From Amycolatopsis sp. FBCC-B4732 (GTDB lineage: Bacteria; Actinomycetota; Actinomycetes; Mycobacteriales; Pseudonocardiaceae): a DNA stretch of 64,000 nucleotides. The notes beneath the pieces were generated by a model, which was given only the letters and a program-made list of their open reading frames with translations, was not told where the DNA came from and did no database searches. Below, in pieces: positions 27,489 to 34,596 of the stretch. Made by a program: the position numbers and the translations under genes. The stretch spans positions 1,016,001 through 1,080,000 of the forward strand of contig NZ_CP095376.1 of assembly GCF_023008405.1 (NCBI RefSeq). The letters are read 5' to 3'. Position 1 is the first letter of the stretch. Each line of letters starts with the position of its first letter.

Positions 27489-28172
27489 TCACGAAGCCGC
27501 CGCCAGCAGGATCCGGGCCAGCTCTTCGGGTTGCGAGAACATCGGCCAGTGACCGGTGTCGAGCTCCACGAGCTCCCACAGGTCGCTCTCCAGCAGTGAG
27601 ACGACGTCCGGGCTCGGCGTGTCCCCGTCGAGGAGGCACTTGAGGTACGTCGCCGGGAGTTCGCCGAGCGGACGGGAAAGCACGGCCGGATCGGTCAGCG
27701 ACGCCGCCGGGTGCGGGGTCGAGCCGCCGACGATCCGGGCGATCGCCTCGCCGGAAAGCCCTTGCTCCGCATAGTCTTCCGCCGTCAAGGCCGGCCAGAA
27801 CCCCCGCGCGGTGAGTTCGGCGACGCGCTCGGCGGACCAGTGGGAAGTGAAGGACTCGCCGTCGGCGGGCACGTTCGAGTCCACGAACACCACCCGTTTC
27901 AGCCGGTCGCCGATCCGTTCGGCCGCTTGGCCGGCCGGGATCCCCGAATAGCTGTGCCCCACCACGACGACCTCCCGCAAGTCGTTGCGCGAGACGACAT
28001 CGACGATGTCCTGGACGTGCGTTTGCCCGCCGACCGGCGCGTCACGCCGCTCGGCCAGGCCGGACAGGGTCACCGCGTGGGCGCCGTGGCCGGCCTCGCG
28101 CAGGCGCGGGACCACCTCGTCCCACGCCCACGAACCGAGCCAGGCGCCCGGAACCAGTACGAATTGAGCCAT
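27489..28172 (-). CDS. Alpha/beta hydrolase (EstC/salicylate-esterase-like)
   Basis: The 227-residue hydrolase begins with the motif FVLVPGAWLGSWAW typical of the plant-esterase-like group. The nucleophile is Ser74 in VVGHSYSG, and the late histidine lies in DTGHWPMFSQP. It probably cleaves small esters; the substrate is unknown. A TAGGTT hexamer (complement of 28179-28184) lies six bases before the ATG, suggesting a leaderless mRNA. The gene converges with the membrane protein upstream, with only four bases between stops. Confidence 0.85.
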   Translation of the reverse strand: MAQFVLVPGAWLGSWAWDEVVPRLREAGHGAHAVTLSGLAERRDAPVGGQTHVQDIVDVVSRNDLREVVVVGHSYSGIPAGQAAERIGDRLKRVVFVDSNVPADGESFTSHWSAERVAELTARGFWPALTAEDYAEQGLSGEAIARIVGGSTPHPAASLTDPAVLSRPLGELPATYLKCLLDGDTPSPDVVSLLESDLWELVELDTGHWPMFSQPEELARILLAAAS

Positions 28173-28221
28173 GACCGGAACCTAGCGGAGGGGTCCGACA
28201 ATTTCGGTAGAGTCGGCGTCC

Positions 28222-28755
28222 GTGACCTCTGTGGACGACCAGGGCCGGCCCGAACCGCCCTACGACGGCGACGAAGCCGCGACCCTCCTCGGTTTCCTCG
28301 ACTTCCACCGCGCGACGCTGGCCTGGAAGTGCGCCGGCCTGGACGCGGCCGGTCTGCGCGCCACGGTGCCGCCGTCCACGATGACCCTCGGCGGACTGCT
28401 CAAGCACCTCGCCTACGTGGAGGACAACTGGTTCTCGTTCGTGTGGTCCGACCACGACCGGATGCCGCCGTTCGACGCGGTCGACTGGGCGGCGACCCCG
28501 GACTGGGACTGGGATTCCGCCGCGGACGACACCCCGGAGCAGCTTCGCCTGCTGTGGGAGGAAGCGGTCGAGCGGTCGTGGACGGCGGTGCGGGCGGCGA
28601 ACGGCGACCTGACGCGGCGGGCCCGGCGCTCGCTGCGGGACGGCGGCACCCCGACCCTGCGCTGGATCCTCGTGCACATGATCGAGGAGTACAGCCGCCA
28701 CAACGGCCACGCCGACCTCATCCGCGAGTCGGTCGACGGCAGCACAGGCGAGTAG
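28222..28755 (+). CDS. DinB family protein (DUF664)
   Basis: The 177-residue protein has the four-helix DinB arrangement. The family histidines appear in GGLLKHLAYVEDNWF (helix 2) and in HMIEEYSRHNGHADLIRE near the end, giving a likely metal triad. Relatives include mycothiol-dependent enzymes of actinobacteria, so a thiol-transfer or detoxification role is possible but unproven. TAGAGT at 28208-28213 precedes the GTG by eight bases. It is convergent with the protein kinase gene downstream, with one base between them. Confidence 0.82.
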   Translation: MTSVDDQGRPEPPYDGDEAATLLGFLDFHRATLAWKCAGLDAAGLRATVPPSTMTLGGLLKHLAYVEDNWFSFVWSDHDRMPPFDAVDWAATPDWDWDSAADDTPEQLRLLWEEAVERSWTAVRAANGDLTRRARRSLRDGGTPTLRWILVHMIEEYSRHNGHADLIRESVDGSTGE

Positions 28756-28756
28756 C

Positions 28757-30172
28757 TCACCGGCTCTTGGCGGGGGTGTCGGAGTCGACGCACAGCTCGC
28801 CGTCGCGCATCGCGAGCCCGAGGACGTGCGTTTCGGTGGTGGCCGGGCGGCCGTCGCGGTAGTGCAGCCGGATCCGCGCGGTCACCGTGCTGCCCTCGAC
28901 CGCGGGCGTCCCGACGACTTCGGCGCCGCTGAACCTGCTCCAGAACTTGTCGTAGCTGTCGCGCGTCCGCAGCCGCAGGTTCGGCCCGATCAGCGCCCAG
29001 CCGGCGTCGGTGTCCGGCAGCAGTCCGTAGTAGTGGACGACGAACCCGGCGAGATCGCCCGGTGCGGGCCGGCTCGGACCGGCCGTGGTCACCGCGACCG
29101 GCACGGTCGTCTCCGCGGCCGGCGTGGTCGTGCGGACCGGCACCGGAACCGGTGCGGCGAGCGGCGCCGACGTCGGGGTCCCGGCCGGGGTCCGTGCGAG
29201 CAGGGCGGGCAGCGCGATCACCGCGCCGGCCCCGCCGAGCAGCAGGACCGTGACGATCGTGAGCGCGACCAGCAGCCCGGTCCGGCTCCGCGGCGCGACC
29301 TCCGGTCCGACCCTCGTGAAGGCCCGGGTCACCGCGGGCGGGGGAGCGGATTCGCGCGGCGGGCCGAGGGCGGCGCGTGCACCCGCCGCGAGCGCCGCGG
29401 TGGTCGGGTACCGGTCGTCCACGCTCTTCGCCATGCCCCGGGCCACGACGCCGTCCAGCGCCGCGGGGATGCCCGCGCGCAGCAGGCTCGGGCGCGGCGG
29501 CGCCTGGTTCAGGTGGGCGTGGAGCAGGGACGCGGCCGTCGTCGCGGCGAACGGCTTGGTGGCGGTCAGGCACTGGTGGAGCACGCACGCCAGCGCGTAG
29601 ACGTCGACGCGCTGGTCGGGCCGGGCGCCGGTGAACCGCTCGGGCGCCATGTAGTCGAGCGTGCCGATCGCCGCGCCCGCGCCGGTCAGCCCGGTCGCCG
29701 ACTCCTGCGACCGCGCGATCCCGAAGTCCACCAGGTAGGCGAAGCCGGTGCTGGTCAGGAGGATGTTCGACGGCTTGACGTCCCGGTGGACCAGGCCTTC
29801 GGCGTGCGCGGCAGTGAGGGCCTGGGCGATCTGGCCGACGACGTCGACGGCCTCGGCCGGGTCCATCGGCCCGCGCGTGCTCAGCCGCGCCGCCAGGTCT
29901 TCGCCTTCGACGAGCTGCATGTCCAGGTAGAGGCGGCCGTCGATTTCCCCGAACGAGTGAATCGGCACGATGTGCGGCTCGCGCAGCCGCGCCGCGGCGT
30001 GCGCTTCGCGGCGGAAGCGTTCGCGGTACTCCTCGTCGGCGGCGAGGTGGGGCGGCAGCACCTTCAGCGCCACGACCCGGTCCAGCCGGGTGTCGCGGGC
30101 GCGCAGGACCTCGCCCATGCCGCCGCGCGCGATCGGCCGTTCGATGAGGTACGGCCCGAATTCCGGGTTCAC
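28757..30172 (-). CDS. Membrane Ser/Thr protein kinase
   Basis: The 471-residue protein has an N-terminal Hanks-type kinase domain (glycine loop IARGGMGEV, Lys37, HRDVKPSN at 129-136, DFG at 149-151, APERF). A disordered linker, one membrane helix (about 290-312) and an extracellular C-terminal domain follow. The outer domain (about 375-471) looks like a SnoaL/NTF2-type module (FVVHYYGLLPDTDAGWALIG, RIRLHYRDGRP) rather than PASTA repeats. All catalytic residues are present, so it should be active. It may sense a small ligand outside the cell; the ligand is unknown. Confidence 0.9.
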   Translation of the reverse strand: MNPEFGPYLIERPIARGGMGEVLRARDTRLDRVVALKVLPPHLAADEEYRERFRREAHAAARLREPHIVPIHSFGEIDGRLYLDMQLVEGEDLAARLSTRGPMDPAEAVDVVGQIAQALTAAHAEGLVHRDVKPSNILLTSTGFAYLVDFGIARSQESATGLTGAGAAIGTLDYMAPERFTGARPDQRVDVYALACVLHQCLTATKPFAATTAASLLHAHLNQAPPRPSLLRAGIPAALDGVVARGMAKSVDDRYPTTAALAAGARAALGPPRESAPPPAVTRAFTRVGPEVAPRSRTGLLVALTIVTVLLLGGAGAVIALPALLARTPAGTPTSAPLAAPVPVPVRTTTPAAETTVPVAVTTAGPSRPAPGDLAGFVVHYYGLLPDTDAGWALIGPNLRLRTRDSYDKFWSRFSGAEVVGTPAVEGSTVTARIRLHYRDGRPATTETHVLGLAMRDGELCVDSDTPAKSR

Positions 30173-30235
30173 GGGGCTCCTTCGCAGGCGGACTACGCCA
30201 CGGAGTCGCCGCGCGACCGGCGCCGCGTTACAAGG

Positions 30236-30325
30236 TCAGCTGCGGCGCTGGGCGATCTGGAAGACGTTGCCGAAGGGGTCGCGGACCACCATCCGCGGGA
30301 GCACTGTCGGGTGAGCCGGGTCCAT
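30236..30325 (-). pseudogene. C-terminal remnant of a VOC/glyoxalase-type gene
   Basis: On the minus strand a short open frame of 29 residues ends MVVRDPFGNVFQIAQRRS. This is the characteristic final strand of vicinal-oxygen-chelate proteins. No N-terminal part of such a domain is found upstream, where sequence runs into the MarR gene. The fragment is therefore most likely the tail of a deleted gene. Confidence 0.5.
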
Positions 30326-30376
30326 ACCCGCCCACCGAAGCCGCTTCGCGCCGTGATCACGAGCCGGTGGCCGGTC

Positions 30377-30826
30377 TCAGCCGAGGACCTCGCCCGCGAG
30401 GCGGCTCAGGTAGCCCGCGAACCGGTCGCGGTCCTCGGCCGGCCAGTGCCCCACCAGCGCCTCGAACGCCTGGCGCTGGTGGGCCTGAGACGCCGCGAGG
30501 AACGCCCTGGCTTCGTCGGTCAGCGTCAGCACCGCCCGGCGCGCGTCGCGGGTCGACGTCGAGCGCGTCACGAAGCCGTCGCGGGCCGCTTCGGTCGTCA
30601 TCCGGCTGGCCACCGAGCGGTCGATGCCCAGCTGGCGGGCCACGTCCGCGACGGTGACCTCGTCGGCCGCCGCGCCGTCGACCGCTTGGATGACGAAGAG
30701 GTTCGGCACCGTCCACGTCGGTGGCGCGTCGGCGGCGAAGCGCTCGACGACGTCCGGCGCCCACTGACGGGCCCAGTGGCGGACCAGGCGGAAGAGGGCG
30801 GGGCCGCCGTCGCTTGATGTGTGCAC
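30377..30826 (-). CDS. MarR family transcriptional regulator
   Basis: The GTG start at the complement of 30824-30826 yields 149 residues beginning VHTSSDGGPALFR. The winged helix covers about residues 50-110 (VTVADVARQLGIDRSVASRMTTEAARDGFV and the wing TSTRDARRAVLTL). The gene is divergent from an MFS transporter whose start is only 24 bases away. A 14-bp palindrome occupies the space between, so MarR probably represses both genes. A TATAAC hexamer seven bases before the GTG suggests a leaderless transcript. Confidence 0.88.
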   Translation of the reverse strand: MHTSSDGGPALFRLVRHWARQWAPDVVERFAADAPPTWTVPNLFVIQAVDGAAADEVTVADVARQLGIDRSVASRMTTEAARDGFVTRSTSTRDARRAVLTLTDEARAFLAASQAHQRQAFEALVGHWPAEDRDRFAGYLSRLAGEVLG

Positions 30827-30830
30827 AAGG

Positions 30831-30844
30831 CACGTTATAACGTG
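30831..30844. promoter_or_regulatory. Perfect palindrome CACGTTATAACGTG: shared divergent -10 and MarR operator
   Basis: The 14-bp dyad lies between the MarR and MFS start codons. Its centre GTTATAAC places TATAAC on both strands, nine bases before the MFS ATG and seven before the MarR GTG. The same sequence can therefore act as -10 element in both directions and as the binding site of the MarR dimer. Binding would block both leaderless transcripts. Confidence 0.7.
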
Positions 30845-30850
30845 TGCTTT

Positions 30851-32209
30851 ATGCACGCATCTCGGAACCTCGCGTTCGCCGGCCTCTTGCTCGGCATGGC
30901 CATGGCCCAGCTCGACGGCCTGATCGTCACCGCGGCCCTGCCTTCGATCGGCGCCGACCTGCACGCGCGCACCGGCCTCGTCGCGGTGACCGCCGCCGGC
31001 CTGCTGACGGTCACCGTCGCGACGCCGCTGCACGGCAGGCTCGGCGACCTCCACGGCCGCCGGACGTCCTTCGCCGTGTCGGTCCTCGTGTTCGCCGCCG
31101 CGTCCGCGTGGTGCGCCGCCGCCCCCGACGTCGGGTCGCTGATCGCCGCCCGCGCGCTGCAGGGGCTGGGCGGGAGCGGCCTGATCGTCACGGCGATGAG
31201 CGCGCTCGGCGAGCTGTTCGAACGCGACGAGCTGCTGCGCCGCCAGGGCCGGCAGACCGCTGTCTTCGCGGCCGCGACCCTGGGCGGGCCGCCGCTGGGC
31301 GGGCTGCTCGCGGCCGGTCCCGGCTGGCGGTGGATCTTCCTGGTCAACCTGCCGCTGTGCGTGCCCACCCTCCTGCTCGGGTGGCGTGGGCTGCCCGCGA
31401 AACCCCCTGGCACCAGGGAGAAGTTCGACGTACCGGGCAGTGTGCTGCTGGCCGTCGCGGGCTCCGCGGTGGTCGCGCTCGGCACGTTCGAAGGGCTCGC
31501 TCGGAGTCCACTGTGGACACCGCTGCTGGTCGTGGCCGCCGTCGGAGCCGGTTACTCGTTCGTCCGCAGGCAGCGTCGCGCGGCCAGCCCGTTGATCTCA
31601 CCGAAGGTCTTCGCGGACGCCGTCCTCAAGCGCGCGGTGGTGGTCAACGGCCTGGCGGGCGCCGCGCTCTACGGCACCTTCACCTACGTAGCGCTGGTCG
31701 CCTCGCTCGGGGCCGGGGCGGCCGGTACCGGGCTGCTGCTCGTCGCGATGACCGCCGGGCAGCTCACGCTCTCCGCGTCCTTCGCCGCACTGGCGCGGCG
31801 GCACCCGGAAATGACGGCGTGGGGCCGCTTCGGCTGCCTGCTCGGCGTGCTGGGCCTCGCCGCGATCGCCGTCGCGGCCGCGTTGGATGGTGCACCGTGG
31901 CTGCTGGTCCCTGGGCTGTTCGCGACCGGCGCCGCGTTCGCCGTCTGCACGTCCGCTTACACGGTGCTGGGCCAGACGCGGGCGGACCGCGCACTGCTGG
32001 GCGTCACACTGGGCTCGCTGACCTTCGCGCGGCAGGCCGGCGGCCTGGCCGGCGCCGCGGTGTTCGGCTGGCTGGCGCTGGCCACGACCGGCGGGCTGGC
32101 CGCGCCGGGCCTGACCGCGGTGTTCGCCGGCGCCGCCGCGGTCATGGCCGTGGCCTGGCTCACCTCGCCCGGTGTCACGTCTTCCGAAGCCGTCTCGTCC
32201 CCCTCGTGA
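30851..32209 (+). CDS. MFS transporter, DHA2-type
   Basis: The ATG at 30851 gives 452 residues with about 12-14 membrane helices. The first helix carries the DHA2-like motif MAQLDGLIVTAALPSIGADL, and the 2-3 loop has HGRLGDLHGRR, the MFS signature. Motif C appears as GPPLGGLLAAGPGWRWIF. This group exports drugs or small toxic molecules by proton antiport. Control by the adjacent divergent MarR is likely. The 3' end contains the -35 of a candidate ECF41 promoter for the next gene. Confidence 0.88.
   Translation: MHASRNLAFAGLLLGMAMAQLDGLIVTAALPSIGADLHARTGLVAVTAAGLLTVTVATPLHGRLGDLHGRRTSFAVSVLVFAAASAWCAAAPDVGSLIAARALQGLGGSGLIVTAMSALGELFERDELLRRQGRQTAVFAAATLGGPPLGGLLAAGPGWRWIFLVNLPLCVPTLLLGWRGLPAKPPGTREKFDVPGSVLLAVAGSAVVALGTFEGLARSPLWTPLLVVAAVGAGYSFVRRQRRAASPLISPKVFADAVLKRAVVVNGLAGAALYGTFTYVALVASLGAGAAGTGLLLVAMTAGQLTLSASFAALARRHPEMTAWGRFGCLLGVLGLAAIAVAAALDGAPWLLVPGLFATGAAFAVCTSAYTVLGQTRADRALLGVTLGSLTFARQAGGLAGAAVFGWLALATTGGLAAPGLTAVFAGAAAVMAVAWLTSPGVTSSEAVSSPS
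32173..32199 (+). promoter_or_regulatory. Candidate ECF41-type promoter TGTCACG-N16-CGTC
   Basis: TGTCACG at 32173-32179 is followed by 16 bases and CGTC at 32196-32199. This differs by one base from the published ECF41 pattern TGTCACA-N16/17-CGTC. It lies about 30 bases before the carboxymuconolactone decarboxylase ATG, partly inside the MFS gene. An ECF41-type sigma factor is encoded 1.4 kb downstream. Confidence 0.5.
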
Positions 32210-32230
32210 CCGAGACGAAGGAGAACGGAC

Positions 32231-32797
32231 ATGCCGCGCATCACCGCGAAAAAGACCACCGAAGCCGGGCCGGTCCTCAAGCTGTTCTACCGGATCGCCG
32301 GCCGCCGCTACGGGGCCGTGCCCGAGCCGATGGCCGTCGTCGCGCACCACCCCGGCCTGCTGCGCGCGAACATGGCACACGAACTGCTGGTGGAGCGCGC
32401 GTCCAAGAAGCTGCCGGTGAACGTCCGGGAACTCGCCGTCTACCGGGTCGCGACCCGCATCGGCTGCTCGTGGTGCGTCGACTTCGGCACGATGCTGCAG
32501 AAGCACGACGGCCTGGACATCGAACGGCTCAAGCAGATCGACGACTACGCGACGTCGCCCGCGTTCAGCCGCCAGGAGCGGCTCGCGATCGCCTACGCCG
32601 ACGCGATGTCCGCGGCGCAGGTGACGGTGACCGACGAGCAGGTCGCCGAGCTCGAGCGCGAATTCGGCCGCGAAGGCGTCGTCGAACTGACCTACCAGAT
32701 CGCGCTGGAGAACTCCCGCGCCCGGATGAACAGCGCGCTCGGCATCGTCGACCAGGGTTTCACCTCGGGTGCCGCCTGCCGCATCCCGCTCCCGTAG
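32231..32797 (+). CDS. Carboxymuconolactone decarboxylase (AhpD-like) family protein
   Basis: The 188-residue protein has the AhpD-like redox motif with Cys79 and Cys82 (GCSWCVDFG) after the helix NVRELAVYRVATRI. Such proteins act as peroxide- or disulfide-linked reductases, or decarboxylate gamma-carboxymuconolactone; the CxxC favours a redox role. The ATG follows GAAGGAG. It is a recognised partner type of ECF41 sigma factors, and one is encoded nearby on the opposite strand. A matching promoter lies just upstream. Confidence 0.87.
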   Translation: MPRITAKKTTEAGPVLKLFYRIAGRRYGAVPEPMAVVAHHPGLLRANMAHELLVERASKKLPVNVRELAVYRVATRIGCSWCVDFGTMLQKHDGLDIERLKQIDDYATSPAFSRQERLAIAYADAMSAAQVTVTDEQVAELEREFGREGVVELTYQIALENSRARMNSALGIVDQGFTSGAACRIPLP

Positions 32798-32859
32798 GAC
32801 ACCGGGAATCGGACCCCGGTCGGACGCGCCGCCGGGGTCCGCCGCGGGACCGTTCCCGC

Positions 32860-33630
32860 ATGCACCTCGTCGCCAGTGAACGGATCAAGCTCTTCAGCAT
32901 CGCCACGCCCTGGGTGTGCGGCCTCTTCGCGCTCGTCGCCCTGGCGTTCCCGGCCGCGCTCACGGCGCTCACCGCCACCGAGTCGCGGCTGCCACCCACC
33001 GTCGCGAGCACCCAGTTCGGGCACCAGCTCGCGCTGGTCTCCGTGCTGGTTCTGGGCGCGCTCGCGGTGACGAGCGAGTACCACTCCGGCACGATCCACG
33101 GCACCTTCCAGGCGGTGCCCGGCCGGACGCCGGTGCTGGTGGCCAAGGCCGCGCTCGTCGCCGGGTACGCGTTCGGGATCGGCGAAGCGGCCGCGTTCGC
33201 GGCCTGGCTGGTCGCGCGGGTGCTCGCCCCGGACGCCGACCTGGCGCTGGACAGCGTCGCGGACTGGACGATCGTCGCCGGCACCGGCCCGGTGTTCGCG
33301 CTGGCCGCGGTCTGCGGGGTCGGCGTCGGCCTGCTCGTGCGCCACACCGCCGGTGCGGTCGCGGTGCTCGTCGCCTACCCGCTGATGGCGGAGAACGTCG
33401 TCCAGCTGATCCCGCGGGCCGGGCAGGCGATCCACCGGTGGCTGCCGCTGAACGCCGTCGCGAAGTTCCTGAGCGGTTCCGGCGAGGCGAACGCGGGCCG
33501 CGACGGGGGCAACGCCGCGGTGCTGTCCGACTCGCCGCTGCCCCCGGGCTGGGCCTTGGCCTACTTCGGCGCCTTCGCCGTCCTCCTGCTGGCCGCGGGG
33601 ATCATTCGGGCGCGGCGGCGGGACGCGTGA
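32860..33630 (+). CDS. ABC-2 type permease without adjacent ATPase
   Basis: The 256-residue protein has six hydrophobic segments and the layout of DUF/ABC-2 permeases: MHLVASERIKLFS at the N-terminus, VTSEYHSGTIHGTFQAVPGR in the first cytoplasmic loop, and a C-terminal LLLAAGIIRARRR. This class normally pairs with an ATPase encoded upstream, but none is present; the preceding gene is an AhpD-like protein. Its last 29 bases overlap the convergent sigma-factor gene. It may use an ATPase encoded elsewhere or may be an orphan left after loss of its partner. Confidence 0.75.
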   Translation: MHLVASERIKLFSIATPWVCGLFALVALAFPAALTALTATESRLPPTVASTQFGHQLALVSVLVLGALAVTSEYHSGTIHGTFQAVPGRTPVLVAKAALVAGYAFGIGEAAAFAAWLVARVLAPDADLALDSVADWTIVAGTGPVFALAAVCGVGVGLLVRHTAGAVAVLVAYPLMAENVVQLIPRAGQAIHRWLPLNAVAKFLSGSGEANAGRDGGNAAVLSDSPLPPGWALAYFGAFAVLLLAAGIIRARRRDA

Positions 33631-34555
33631 TGCGGGCCAGCTTGTCCGGGTTGACGACGTCGTAGATGGCCACGATCTTCCCGTCGCGGATGCTGACCGA
33701 CTGCACGTGCTCGTCGAGCGCGAGGAAGCCGTCGCGACCCGGCATCGGCGGCAGGTACATCCCCAGGTCGCCGTTGACCAGCACCGGAGCGCCGCGTTCG
33801 GCCATCCCCGGGGCGTACTTGCGGGTGAGGCCGACGAAGAACCGGGCGATCTTGTCCGGGCCGAGGATGAGCTGGCGGGCGGTGCGGCCCTTGCCGTTCG
33901 AGTCGCCGATGAGCACGACGTCCGGGGCCAGCAGCTCGGTCATCGCCCGGATGTCGCCGGCCTGCAGGGCGATGACGAACTTCTCGAGGATCTTCGCCTG
34001 GTCGTCCAGCGGCACGCGCGGCGCCGGGTCGGCGTCGGCGAGGGCCTTGCGGCCGCGGGACGCGTGCTGGCGCGCGGCCTCGACCGAGACGCCGAGCGCG
34101 TCCGCGATCTCGGCGAACGGCACCGAGAAGGCGTCGTGCAGGACGAAGGCGACACGCTGCTCCGGGGTCAGCTTGTCGAGCACGACCAGCGCGGCCATCC
34201 GCAGCCCGTCGTCGCGGACCGCGATGTCGAGGGGGTCCTCGCTGACGACCTGCCCGAACGGCGTGACGACCGGTTCCGGGAGCCAGTTGCCGACGTAGCG
34301 CTCCCGCTGCGCGGCGGCCGACTTCAGCCGGTCGAGGCAGATCCGGCCGACGACGGTGGTCAGCCAGCCCCGCAGCTCGCGGATGGCGGCGCGGCCGGCG
34401 TCGTCGAGCCCGGCCAGCCGCAGCCACGACTCCTGGACCGCGTCCTCGGCGTCGGCGCGCGTGCCGGTCAGCCGGTAGGCGACCCCGATCAAGTGATCGC
34501 GGTGCGCGGCGAACTCCGCGGCGAGGGTGTCCTGGGCGGTGGGCGTGGAGGCCAT
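33602..34555 (-). CDS. sigJ: ECF41-type RNA polymerase sigma factor (SigJ-like) 1
   Basis: The ATG at the complement of 34553-34555 gives 317 residues. Sigma regions 2 and 4 cover residues 12-185 (DAEDAVQESWLRLAGL; PFAEIADALGVSVEAARQHASRGR). A SnoaL-like C-terminal extension carries the ECF41 marks WLPEP (91-95) and VNPDKL near the end. The DGGGR motif of the family is replaced by GDSNGKGR. In ECF41 proteins the C-terminal extension controls sigma activity in place of an anti-sigma factor. The nearby AhpD-like gene with a candidate ECF41 promoter is the likely target. Confidence 0.88.
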   Translation of the reverse strand: MASTPTAQDTLAAEFAAHRDHLIGVAYRLTGTRADAEDAVQESWLRLAGLDDAGRAAIRELRGWLTTVVGRICLDRLKSAAAQRERYVGNWLPEPVVTPFGQVVSEDPLDIAVRDDGLRMAALVVLDKLTPEQRVAFVLHDAFSVPFAEIADALGVSVEAARQHASRGRKALADADPAPRVPLDDQAKILEKFVIALQAGDIRAMTELLAPDVVLIGDSNGKGRTARQLILGPDKIARFFVGLTRKYAPGMAERGAPVLVNGDLGMYLPPMPGRDGFLALDEHVQSVSIRDGKIVAIYDVVNPDKLARITRPAAAPE

Positions 34556-34583
34556 GCCCCGAGTGTGCCGCAACCGGCACGAC

Positions 34584-34589
34584 TAGAGT
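34584..34589 (+). promoter_or_regulatory. -10 element TAGAGT for leaderless dnaG transcript
   Basis: TAGAGT is followed by seven bases and then the GTG chosen as dnaG start. This supports GTG 34597 over the in-frame ATG at 34588, which would lie inside the promoter. Confidence 0.45.
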
Positions 34590-34596
34590 GGATGAC

